From: Clostridiaceae bacterium M8S5
GTDB lineage: Bacteria > Bacillota > Clostridia > Tissierellales > MCWD3
Direction: 5' to 3'
NCBI GenBank assembly: GCA_029227815.1
Contig: CP118523.1
Coordinates: 1,116,001 to 1,180,000, forward strand
Length of the DNA: 64,000 nucleotides
The number at the start of each line of letters is the position of its first letter. The stretch's first letter is position 1. The notes beneath the pieces are model-generated. The model did not search any database, had not been told where the DNA came from, and saw only the letters and a program-made list of their open reading frames with translations. Below, piece after piece: positions 1-5,721 of the stretch. A program made the translations under genes and the position numbers.

Positions 1-145
1 CCCATTTGATATCTCCCATTCGGACAGTGTTTTCTATCACGTCTGCTATATCATAATTTGTTGCCCATTTATTGTACTCATCAGAGTTCAATAATTTATG
101 ATATTGACAATCTACTTTAAAATGTCTAATTAAGCCTACTTTCAT
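1..145 (-). CDS. Histidine phosphatase family protein (N-terminal part, cut by window edge)
   Basis: Reading the minus strand from the ATG at 145 gives 48 residues that begin MKVGLIRH, the strand plus Arg-His signature that opens the histidine phosphatase (phosphoglycerate mutase-like) superfamily; the His becomes phosphorylated in that family. A GGGG ribosome site lies about 9 bases upstream of the start. The gene runs off the left edge, so the second catalytic His and the substrate class cannot be seen. The family call rests on the short N-terminal motif only. Confidence 0.6.
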   Translation of the reverse strand, partial: MKVGLIRHFKVDCQYHKLLNSDEYNKWATNYDIADVIENTVRMGDIKW

Positions 146-331
146 ATATTCAACCCCATTTTAGATTTTGATCACAAAATTAAACTTATATTTGAATTAT
201 ATAATATTCACATGAAAAATCAAGCCTTATAACAATTATGTTGGTAATTAATAGCATATAGTTTATAATTATAATATAGATAGATAATAATACTATTATA
301 ATCATTTAATAAACGTATAGAGGAGAATATA

Positions 332-952
332 ATGCAGAACAGCAAATGGTTGAAGTGGGCAAAAGAATTACAGTTTCTAGCGCAGTGTGGGTTAGCATAC
401 TCAAAAGATAGATTTGATATAGAACGATTTGAGCGTATAAGAGATATAAGTGTTGAGATAGTCAGTGAGTATACAGAAATTGAGCATAAAAAAATCAAAA
501 ATTTATTTGCAAATGAATCTGGGTATCAAACTCCAAAAGTAGATGTAAGAGCAGCTATATTTAACGGTGATAAAATATTGATGGTAAAAGAAAAATCAGA
601 TGGCAAATGGACTATGCCCGGAGGATGGGCAGATACCTTATATAGTGTGTATGAAAATGTAAAGAAAGAGGCTATGGAAGAAGCAGGTGCGAACGTTGAA
701 ACTAAAAGGATCATAGCAGTCATGGATATGAATAAACACTTTAAGACAGAGTACCCTTATTCGATATACAAGATTTATGTTGAATGTGATTATATTGATG
801 GTGATTTTAAAGAGAATGCTGAAACAGAAGAAGCTACCTTTTTTAATATTGACAACATACCAGAACTGTCATTTGCAAAATGTACTAAAGAACATATAAA
901 AATGTGTTTTGAAGCTAGAAATAAAACTATACATCAAGCTATTTCAGAATAA
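332..952 (+). CDS. NUDIX hydrolase with N-terminal Nudix_N domain (YjhB-like)
   Basis: This 206-residue protein should hydrolyse a nucleoside diphosphate linked to another moiety, such as ADP-ribose. Residues 1-60 (WLKWAKELQFLAQCGLAYSKD) match the helical Nudix_N domain of YjhB-type enzymes; residues about 70-190 form the NUDIX fold. The NUDIX box begins at GGW (about residue 97) and ends KEAMEEAGA, so the metal-binding EExG core is kept, while the first Glu of the consensus is Tyr and the usual Arg is Lys. The start has a good GAGGAG site 8 bases upstream. It stands alone, with a divergent gene on its left. Substrate cannot be told from the sequence. Confidence 0.85.
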   Translation: MQNSKWLKWAKELQFLAQCGLAYSKDRFDIERFERIRDISVEIVSEYTEIEHKKIKNLFANESGYQTPKVDVRAAIFNGDKILMVKEKSDGKWTMPGGWADTLYSVYENVKKEAMEEAGANVETKRIIAVMDMNKHFKTEYPYSIYKIYVECDYIDGDFKENAETEEATFFNIDNIPELSFAKCTKEHIKMCFEARNKTIHQAISE

Positions 953-987
953 TTTACTTGGTTAAAATTAATGAGACTATTTAAATT

Positions 988-1047
988 AAAGACTATGAAG
1001 GTAAAGAAACACGTTTATCTAAAATAAGATTTGTTGGTAGTCTTTTT
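988..1047 (+). terminator. Possible terminator of the NUDIX gene
   Basis: An AAAGACTA arm at 988-995 can pair with TAGTCTTT at 1038-1045, followed by a T run to 1050. The loop of about 42 bases is long, so this is weak. Confidence 0.35.
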
Positions 1048-1070
1048 TTTGTGCAAAAAAATACAGGAAT

Positions 1071-1105
1071 ATGACATACATATGTCATATTGCATTTGCT
1101 ATAAT
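1071..1105 (+). promoter_or_regulatory. Palindromic operator plus promoter of Cys-peptide gene 1
   Basis: ATGACATACATATGTCAT (1071-1088) is a perfect 8-bp inverted repeat around CA. It is followed at exactly 29 bases from its first base by TATAAT (1100-1105) preceded by TTTGC, an extended -10 look. The palindrome covers the -35 position, so a dimeric regulator could either block or recruit polymerase here. The same arrangement with the same spacing recurs at 1653-1687. Confidence 0.65.
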
Positions 1106-1140
1106 TAGTACGAAGAACAAAATATTAGAATGTTAGGAAT

Positions 1141-1253
1141 AAATCTAAAAAAACAACATGTTAATGGATTCGCTTATGTGAATTTATTATATGTAGATTT
1201 ATCTGTTTTGGGGAGTTGGTTTATTATATACTTGGGGAGGTATATAATAAGCC
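1141..1253 (+). promoter_or_regulatory. Structured 5' leader of Cys-peptide gene 1
   Basis: Within the long untranslated leader there are three helices: AAATCTA (1141-1147) with TAGATTT (1194-1200), enclosing GGATTC/GAATTT (1166-1171/1180-1185) with the octamer loop GCTTATGT; and a 14-bp stem 1218-1231/1240-1253 with loop TTGGGGAG. No U run follows, so it is not a plain terminator. The GCTTATGT hairpin with a differently sequenced but still paired stem recurs in the second leader at 1714-1733, which suggests selection on RNA structure. Confidence 0.5.
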
Positions 1254-1325
1254 ATACAGGTAAACTATATCAAAACGTACTACTTAAACATCAAAATTCA
1301 TTGTAAAATGAAAGGGGGATAGCAC

Positions 1326-1499
1326 ATGAAAAAGTTATTTAAAAGAAATAATGTAGACTCTATTGAGTTTTGTACAACAGTATGGGTATGCAAATGTACT
1401 AAAACTACTGAACCTACTAAGCCAACCAAACCATCACTATCTATATCACCAGTGGAAGATGATTGGCTAGATAACAGAGTGAATTTCTTTGATCCTTAA
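1326..1499 (+). CDS. Short peptide with C-x5-C-x-C motif (copy 1, intact)
   Basis: This reading frame encodes 57 residues starting MKKLFKRNN, with the motif SIEFC-TTVWV-CKC at residues 12-24 and a Pro/Thr/Lys-rich stretch followed by an acidic tail ending DNRVNFFDP. AAAGGGGGA lies about 8 bases before the ATG. Three relatives in the first 4.5 kb share an N-terminal MK(K/N)L, the exact C-x5-C-x-C spacing and often a DNR..DP tail. There is no obvious signal peptide and no modification enzyme gene beside it. It could be a ribosomal peptide precursor, a metal-binding or regulatory peptide; I do not recognise the family. Confidence 0.6.
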   Translation: MKKLFKRNNVDSIEFCTTVWVCKCTKTTEPTKPTKPSLSISPVEDDWLDNRVNFFDP

Positions 1500-1574
1500 A
1501 ATGAAAAAATTATGAAGAACAACGCAAAAGGGATAGCAAATAAAAAATAACAAAAATTAAAATAGCGTACAATT

Positions 1575-1613
1575 AAAGAAGCTTTGGAGACGTCTGTTTC
1601 CAAAGCTTCTTTA
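1575..1613 (+). terminator. Strong intrinsic terminator after Cys-peptide gene 1
   Basis: A perfect 14-bp stem, AAAGAAGCTTTGGA (1575-1588) with TCCAAAGCTTCTTT (1599-1612), with a 10-base loop. The helix ends in its own T-rich arm. Confidence 0.8.
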
Positions 1614-1652
1614 CTAATAATAGCAGAGTGTTAATTTTCAATTTTATAAAAT

Positions 1653-1687
1653 AAGACATACATATGTCATAGTTCTTTTGCTATAAT
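1653..1687 (+). promoter_or_regulatory. Second copy of the palindromic operator/promoter
   Basis: AAGACATACATATGTCAT (1653-1670) keeps a 7-bp inverted repeat around CA, and TATAAT (1682-1687) again lies 29 bases from the first base of the palindrome, preceded by TTTTGC. Sequence between the two elements differs from the copy at 1071, so the palindrome and spacing seem to be what is kept. Confidence 0.6.
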
Positions 1688-1713
1688 AAGCATGAAAAAA
1701 ACATAGGTATGAT

Positions 1714-1760
1714 AAGTTCGCTTATGTGGACTTGTTATAAACTAGACGCATAGTTTATAA
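1714..1760 (+). promoter_or_regulatory. Structured leader of the decayed Cys-peptide copy
   Basis: AAGTTC (1714-1719) pairs with GGACTT (1728-1733) around the conserved loop GCTTATGT (1720-1727). A second perfect 10-bp stem follows, TTATAAACTA (1735-1744) with TAGTTTATAA (1751-1760). The order, hairpin with GCTTATGT and then a second stem, repeats that of the leader at 1141-1253 although the stem sequences differ. Confidence 0.5.
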
Positions 1761-1792
1761 ATTAATACTCAGAAGAGGAGAGGTGATAAAGA

Positions 1793-1930
1793 TTGGTCAA
1801 AAGAAATATTAGAGAATCAATAGAATATTGCACATAAGAATGGGTATGTAAATGCAGTAAACCAATAATAAAACAAAGACCATCACTAACAAAAGATGAT
1901 GGTTAGATAACTGAGTCAATCTATGAGTAA
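1793..1930 (+). pseudogene. Decayed copy of the C-x5-C-x-C peptide gene
   Basis: From a TTG at 1793, after a GAGGAGAGGTG ribosome site, translation gives VKRNIRESIEYCT, a stop, then EWVCKCSK; the Cys spacing equals that of copy 1 (ESIEYC-x5-CKC). A TAA at 1835 interrupts it. Further on, GATGATTGGCTAGATAAC of copy 1 reads GATGATGGTTAGATAAC here, a single-base loss that shifts the frame. Promoter, leader and ribosome site are still present. Sequencing error is possible but two independent lesions make decay more likely. Confidence 0.6.
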
Positions 1931-1980
1931 AAAATAAATTATGAAATAAATTATTTTAAAGAAATAACAGAAAATATAAA

Positions 1981-2017
1981 AAAGCTTTGAATAATTTTAG
2001 TAGTTTTTTCAAGGCTT
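1981..2017. terminator. Bidirectional hairpin downstream of the flavin reductase gene
   Basis: AAAGCTTTGAA (1981-1991) pairs with TTCAAGGCTTT (2008-2018) with one wobble. On the minus strand the stem is followed directly by a U-rich run, which suits it as terminator of the minus-strand gene ending at 2023; on the plus strand it also lies after the decayed peptide gene. Confidence 0.7.
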
Positions 2018-2022
2018 TAAGT

Positions 2023-2610
2023 CTATTTTTTGGTTTTTATTTTCTTTTTTTTCTTTGCAACAGAAAATCCGAAACGACCTAATTTTTTGCCAAGTCCAAA
2101 ATAATTACCATGTGAGTAACATATAGGATTAGCTTTATCTAAACAAAAAGTATCATTTTCATCCAAGTAAGTATCATCAATATTTACAGCTAAAACTTCT
2201 GCCATAAACATATCATGAGAACCAAGTTTTATGATATCTGTTACTTTACATTCAATATTAACTGGACTTTCTCCTATCATAGGGGAATTTACTTTAGTTG
2301 CCTTCTCTATAGAGAGGTTCATATCACTAAATTTATCAAAATCTCTTCCTGACTTAACTCCACAATAATCTGTAGATTTTACTAAAGCTTCAGTAGTTAG
2401 ATTTATAACGAATTCACCAGTTTCTTTGATTATGTCATACGAATACCTACTAGGTCTAATTGATATGTATGTCATTGGTGGATTAGTACATATAGTACCA
2501 GTCCAAGCTATAGTTATGATGTTGTAGTTTTCCTCGCAGTTGCCACAGGATACCATAACAGCAGGCAAAGGATATATCATATTACCAGCCTTCCAAGTTG
2601 TTTTTGCCAT
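2023..2610 (-). CDS. Flavin reductase family protein (FMN-binding split barrel)
   Basis: The 195-residue product starts WKAGNMIYPLPAVMVSCG and continues with NIITIAWTGTICTNPPMTYISIRPSRYS, the pattern of the flavin reductase-like FMN-binding domain (DIM6/NTAB group), where the barrel holds FMN. It would be cytosolic. The last 15 residues are almost all Lys, an unusual basic tail. AAAGGAG lies 8 bases before the ATG. It is a single-gene unit, ended by the hairpin at 1981-2017. Members of this family range from reductases to flavin-binding proteins of unknown activity, so a specific reaction is not claimed. Confidence 0.85.
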   Translation of the reverse strand: MAKTTWKAGNMIYPLPAVMVSCGNCEENYNIITIAWTGTICTNPPMTYISIRPSRYSYDIIKETGEFVINLTTEALVKSTDYCGVKSGRDFDKFSDMNLSIEKATKVNSPMIGESPVNIECKVTDIIKLGSHDMFMAEVLAVNIDDTYLDENDTFCLDKANPICYSHGNYFGLGKKLGRFGFSVAKKKKKIKTKK

Positions 2611-2664
2611 GATTGTTTCTCCTTTATATTAGTGTCCATAAAATATTAACATAGTTAGTATCGT

Positions 2665-2694
2665 TTTACAAGGACTATATTAGTATGGTAGAAT
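2665..2694 (+). promoter_or_regulatory. Probable promoter TTTACA-18-TAGAAT
   Basis: TTTACA at 2665-2670 and TAGAAT at 2689-2694 are separated by 18 bases, upstream of an AAGGAGTGATG ribosome site at 2730. It drives what is now only a gene remnant. Confidence 0.4.
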
Positions 2695-2744
2695 TTATGA
2701 TAGTTATAACAACAAATATAAAAAAAGATAAGGAGTGATGTATT

Positions 2745-2958
2745 ATGATGAATATAGAATATATAAAATCAAACAAAAGTTTCTCCAAAGGTAAGGTATA
2801 TAATTTATAATACTTCAATCTGAATTATTCATGGAACTTTAATGAATATACTGTAACTTTTTAGATTACAATATTTTAACCATTATGAAAGCATACTAGG
2901 TAGTACGTCAAGAATCGATGGAAGTGCTGTGATTAGAAGGATGTTGTACAGTCATTGA
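2745..2958 (+). pseudogene. Probable gene remnant, unassigned
   Basis: A well-placed AAGGAG site precedes ATG 2745, but the frame stops after 21 residues (MMNIEYIKSNKSFSKGKVYN then Leu and stop). Further down, another frame (about 2865-2958) is open for 30 codons and reads HYESILGSTSRIDGSAVIRR, which looks like real protein. The simplest reading is one gene broken by stops and frameshifts. I do not recognise the product. The rest of the 2611-3018 gap holds only the promoters and the ribosome site of the next gene. Confidence 0.3.
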
Positions 2959-3018
2959 TTTTTTGTACTCAATTTAGGGTTAACCTTTGGATATTTTATT
3001 ATTTGAAGGAGATGAATT

Positions 3019-3930
3019 ATGAAATACACTGAATTGTTAAACAAGACACTTAAAATCTATAAACAAAAAGGTAGTAAAGAAGCATATGAGTTTATAGAAA
3101 AAAATAAGAACAATATTATAGGATATAGAAATGAGGCACAAATATATAACTTTAGGTATGCATTAGCTGCATCATCTGGATTAAAGGCAGAAGCGCTTAA
3201 ATTAATAAAAGAAGCCATAGTGGATAAAGGATATTGGTACTCCTATGATTACTTAAAAAGCGATGAAGATTTAGAGTGCTTTAAAGATAACGAAGATTTC
3301 ATAAATATGATTAACCTTTGTAAAGAAAGAGAACAAAGCGCAAGGAATGAATCAAAGCCAATTATGAGAATAATTGATAATAAGAATGAGGAATCAAAGT
3401 TTGTAATGGCACTTCATGGTAACCAAGAGAATATTCAGATGATAAAAGAACAATGGGAAGTGGTTACAGAGCTAGGATACAAATTAGCTATGATTCAATC
3501 ATCACAAGTTCAAGTTACAGATGGATATGTTTGGAGTGATATAAATAAAGGATTTAAGGAGTTACTTGCTCATTATGAGTGCTTACAGAAAGATAAGTAT
3601 GATAACCTTGTAGTAGGAGGTTTTTCAGCTGGCGCAGGAGTTATAGTAGAAGTCATAATAAATCAGAAAATAAAAGCTGACAAGATAATATTAGTTGCAC
3701 CATGGTTTCCAAACTTAGATAAAATAAAAGAAAATATATATATAATTAAAGCTATAAAAACGAAAATATATATGATCATCGGAGATGAGGATGATGACTG
3801 TTTAGAATGTACTAGAGAGTTCAAAGCAATGTTAGATGATAATAATATTGAGCATGATTTTGAGTTTATAAAAGGATTAGACCATTCTTACCCAGATGAT
3901 TTTAACAAATATTTAAATAGAATATTATAG
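3019..3930 (+). CDS. Alpha/beta hydrolase with N-terminal helical region
   Basis: The 303-residue protein has a helical N-terminal third (about 1-110, resembling a short TPR-like segment) and an alpha/beta hydrolase domain from about 125. The nucleophile elbow is GGFSAG with Ser203; the acid is probably Asp256 in GDED and the base His289 in GLDHSYP, in the usual order. VMALHGNQEN near residue 130 resembles the oxyanion-hole strand. No signal peptide is seen, so it is likely a cytosolic esterase or peptidase. GAAGGAG precedes the ATG. Specific substrate unknown. Confidence 0.75.
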   Translation: MKYTELLNKTLKIYKQKGSKEAYEFIEKNKNNIIGYRNEAQIYNFRYALAASSGLKAEALKLIKEAIVDKGYWYSYDYLKSDEDLECFKDNEDFINMINLCKEREQSARNESKPIMRIIDNKNEESKFVMALHGNQENIQMIKEQWEVVTELGYKLAMIQSSQVQVTDGYVWSDINKGFKELLAHYECLQKDKYDNLVVGGFSAGAGVIVEVIINQKIKADKIILVAPWFPNLDKIKENIYIIKAIKTKIYMIIGDEDDDCLECTREFKAMLDDNNIEHDFEFIKGLDHSYPDDFNKYLNRIL

Positions 3931-3959
3931 ATAATATACTTATATAAAATGATATTTTT

Positions 3960-4008
3960 CCCCTATATAGATACGCTTATGTTTCATAGCTATTTATATG
4001 GGGGTTTT
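3960..4008 (+). terminator. Terminator after the hydrolase gene
   Basis: CCCCTATATA (3960-3969) pairs with TATATGGGG (3995-4003), followed by G-TTTTAT. The loop happens to contain GCTTATGT, the same octamer as in the two peptide leaders; chance is possible. Confidence 0.6.
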
Positions 4009-4035
4009 ATGATTTTATGATACGTTGACACTTTA

Positions 4036-4064
4036 TTGACTTAATGGGATAAAAATTATATTAT
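4036..4064 (+). promoter_or_regulatory. Promoter of Cys-peptide gene 3
   Basis: TTGACT (4036-4041), 17 bases, TATTAT (4059-4064), 40 bases before the ATG at 4105. It lacks the palindromic operator of the other two peptide promoters. Confidence 0.5.
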
Positions 4065-4104
4065 TATATTATAAATACATAAAAAATACAAAAGGAGGAA
4101 AAAA

Positions 4105-4254
4105 ATGAAAAAACTAATCAAAAATCAAAGAACAAGCTCTATAGAAGTATGTAAACCAATATGTTTATGTGCTTGCAGAATCTTACCCAATGGCGATGAT
4201 TTTGTGGAAAATAGAAGTATGTTGTATGAAACAGAGATAGATCCATTACCATAA
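4105..4254 (+). CDS. Short peptide with C-x5-C-x-C motif (copy 3, intact)
   Basis: The frame encodes 49 residues starting MKKLIKNQRTSSIEVC, with C-KPICL-CAC in the same C-x5-C-x-C spacing as the copies at 1326 and 1793 (and an extra Cys inside), and an acidic tail with ENR and ending DPLP. AAAGGAGGAA is 6-8 bases before the ATG, an excellent site for so short a gene. It is followed after 23 bases by a broken relative and then a terminator, so the two form one transcription unit. Product role unknown. Confidence 0.6.
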   Translation: MKKLIKNQRTSSIEVCKPICLCACRILPNGDDFVENRSMLYETEIDPLP

Positions 4255-4277
4255 TAGACATATAAGGAAGATAGGTT

Positions 4278-4427
4278 ATGGATTATGAAGAATTTATTAA
4301 AAAGTAAAATATTATTATTACTGAAGAGTGTAGGGCAAGAGGCACATGTCGTTGTATGATATTGCCTTACAGTGTAGAAACTGACTACTGGTTTGAAAGA
4401 AGAGAAAGAGCAAGTGCAATATTCTAG
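4278..4427 (+). pseudogene. Broken C-x5-C-x-C peptide gene (copy 4)
   Basis: From ATG 4278 the frame reads nine codons to a TAA, then stays open for TEECRARGTCRCMILPYSVE up to the stop at 4425, with the C-x5-C-x-C spacing intact. The alternative start at 4285 gives MKNLLKSK, the expected family N-terminus, but in another frame, so a single indel between about 4305 and 4325 separates head and motif. Either the gene is dead or a frameshift joins the parts; I prefer decay. Confidence 0.5.
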
Positions 4428-4435
4428 TGATAAAT

Positions 4436-4478
4436 AAGAAAAGGGGCTGTCTCATAAGATAGCTTCTTTTCTTATTTT
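4436..4478 (+). terminator. Terminator of the peptide gene pair
   Basis: AAGAAAAGGGGCTGTC pairs with GATAGCTTCTTTTCTT across the loop TCATAA with small bulges, followed by ATTTT. Confidence 0.65.
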
Positions 4479-4518
4479 ACATATCATAAAATCTTTCATT
4501 TGCTATAGTTTATTAATA

Positions 4519-4549
4519 TTTAAGGCAATCTTAAGAAATTTGTTATAAT
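4519..4549 (+). promoter_or_regulatory. Promoter with 11-bp-spaced TTTAAG/CTTAAG repeats
   Basis: TTTAAG (4519-4524) and CTTAAG (4530-4535) lie one helical turn apart, just upstream of TATAAT at 4544-4549. Direct repeats with this period are typical of OmpR-family regulator sites. The 26 bases from 4527 recur with one mismatch at 4933-4958, ahead of the response regulator gene. Confidence 0.5.
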
Positions 4550-4732
4550 TTTAGTAGATATTTTTTTAGAGCTATGTGTTAAGCTTATTTATGTAAGCTC
4601 TTAATAATTAAATAATAAAGAAAGTGGTGTATGAAATTTGATGTAGGCTAAAAACAAAGAGATAAAATTAAGTAATGGATGTTTTGAAACAATGTGGACT
4701 AAATAACAATTATATAAAAGGATGAATAATCA

Positions 4733-4861
4733 ATGGATAAAGAAACTAAGAAAATCAAGTCAAGAGACACATTATTAGCTTTATATGTTTTCGTTACTGT
4801 ATCATTATCAATAATAGTTTTAAGTTTTAGATTTATTAATAAAGGAATATTAAAAAAATGA
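4733..4861 (+). CDS. Small single-span membrane peptide
   Basis: Forty-two residues from ATG 4733: a basic head MDKETKKIKSRD, one hydrophobic span of about 20 residues (LLALYVFVTVSLSIIVLSF), and a basic tail. AAAGGATG lies 8 bases upstream. It sits between two nearly identical promoter segments and just before the two-component genes, so it may belong to the stress or antibiotic circuit they control. The family is not recognised. Confidence 0.5.
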   Translation: MDKETKKIKSRDTLLALYVFVTVSLSIIVLSFRFINKGILKK

Positions 4862-4929
4862 ATAGACTGATAGTAGAAGATGCTTGTTTGATAGATTGTA
4901 GTGATAAGAGAAGATTTATTATTGATTAG
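4858..4929 (+). CDS. Possible 23-residue peptide, coupled by ATGA overlap
   Basis: The ATG at 4858 overlaps the stop of the preceding small membrane peptide (ATGA), which would allow translational coupling. It reads MNRLIVEDACLIDCSDKRRF and three more residues, with two Cys. No ribosome site of its own. Such a short frame could be chance. Confidence 0.25.
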   Translation: MNRLIVEDACLIDCSDKRRFIID

Positions 4930-4932
4930 AGA

Positions 4933-4958
4933 AATCTTTAGAAATTTGTTATAATTTT
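4933..4958 (+). promoter_or_regulatory. Promoter of the two-component operon (repeat of 4527-4552)
   Basis: Twenty-five of 26 bases match the segment at 4527-4552, including TATAAT at 4950-4955. It lies 70 bases before the response regulator start. Shared upstream sequence suggests both promoters answer to the same regulator, plausibly the response regulator encoded next. Confidence 0.5.
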
Positions 4959-5025
4959 GGTAGCTATTTTTTTATAGTGGTATGTTATTATAGTTACAGA
5001 GATATCTCAAATTAGGAGTGAAGAA

Positions 5026-5721
5026 ATGAATAAGTATAATATTTTGGTTGTGGATGATGAAAAAGAAATAACCGACGCAATAGAAGTTTATTTAACTAAT
5101 CAAAACTACAATGTTTACAAAGCATATGATGGAAAAGAGGCTTTAGAAATATTTGAGAAGGAAAAAATACATCTAGTTATTATAGATGTAATGATGCCAA
5201 AGCTAGATGGGATAAGTGCTACTATAAAAATAAGGGAGATTAGCACAGTTCCAATTATTATACTATCGGCAAAATCAGAAGATGTTGATAAAATTTTAGG
5301 GCTTAATATTGGTGCAGATGACTATATCACAAAGCCTTTTAATCCTCTTGAAATGATTGCAAGAGTAAATTCGAACATGAGAAGATATACAAGTTATACT
5401 AAAAAAGAAAACCAAAAGAAAGCTAATATTATTAAAATAGGTGAAGTTGAGCTAAATGATGATAGTAAAGAGATCACTGTAGATGGTAAAGCTATCAAGA
5501 TTACTCCTATAGAGTATAAAATACTATACCTAATGATGAGTAATCCAAACAAGGTTTTTTCAATAGAAGAGATATACGAAAAAGTATGGAATGAACCTGC
5601 GTATAATCCAGATACAGTAACGGTCCATATTGGTAGGATTAGAAATAAAATTGAGATTAATCCTAAAATACCTAAATATTTAAAGGTGGTGTGGGGCATT
5701 GGATACAAATTCCAAAAATGA
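5026..5721 (+). CDS. OmpR/VanR-family response regulator
   Basis: The 231-residue protein has a receiver domain (1-120) with the acidic pocket DD at 10-11, the phosphoacceptor Asp54 in LVIIDVMMPK, Ser81 and the conserved Lys103 in ITKPF, followed by an OmpR-type winged helix (about 135-231) ending HIGRIRNKI...VWGIGYKFQK. Phosphorylated by the kinase encoded next, it would bind direct repeats in DNA. The kinase start overlaps its last seven codons, so both are translated together. AGGAGTGAAG precedes the ATG. Confidence 0.95.
   Translation: MNKYNILVVDDEKEITDAIEVYLTNQNYNVYKAYDGKEALEIFEKEKIHLVIIDVMMPKLDGISATIKIREISTVPIIILSAKSEDVDKILGLNIGADDYITKPFNPLEMIARVNSNMRRYTSYTKKENQKKANIIKIGEVELNDDSKEITVDGKAIKITPIEYKILYLMMSNPNKVFSIEEIYEKVWNEPAYNPDTVTVHIGRIRNKIEINPKIPKYLKVVWGIGYKFQK

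Noticed and set aside
3975-3982. GCTTATGT in the terminator at 3960-4008 as a third leader element
   Set aside because: The flanking bases do not form the short stem seen in the two leaders, and an octamer can recur by chance in AT-rich DNA of this length.
4278-4427. Selenocysteine or stop read-through in the broken Cys-peptide genes
   Set aside because: The stops are TAA, one copy also has a clear single-base deletion, and no special element follows; decay is simpler.
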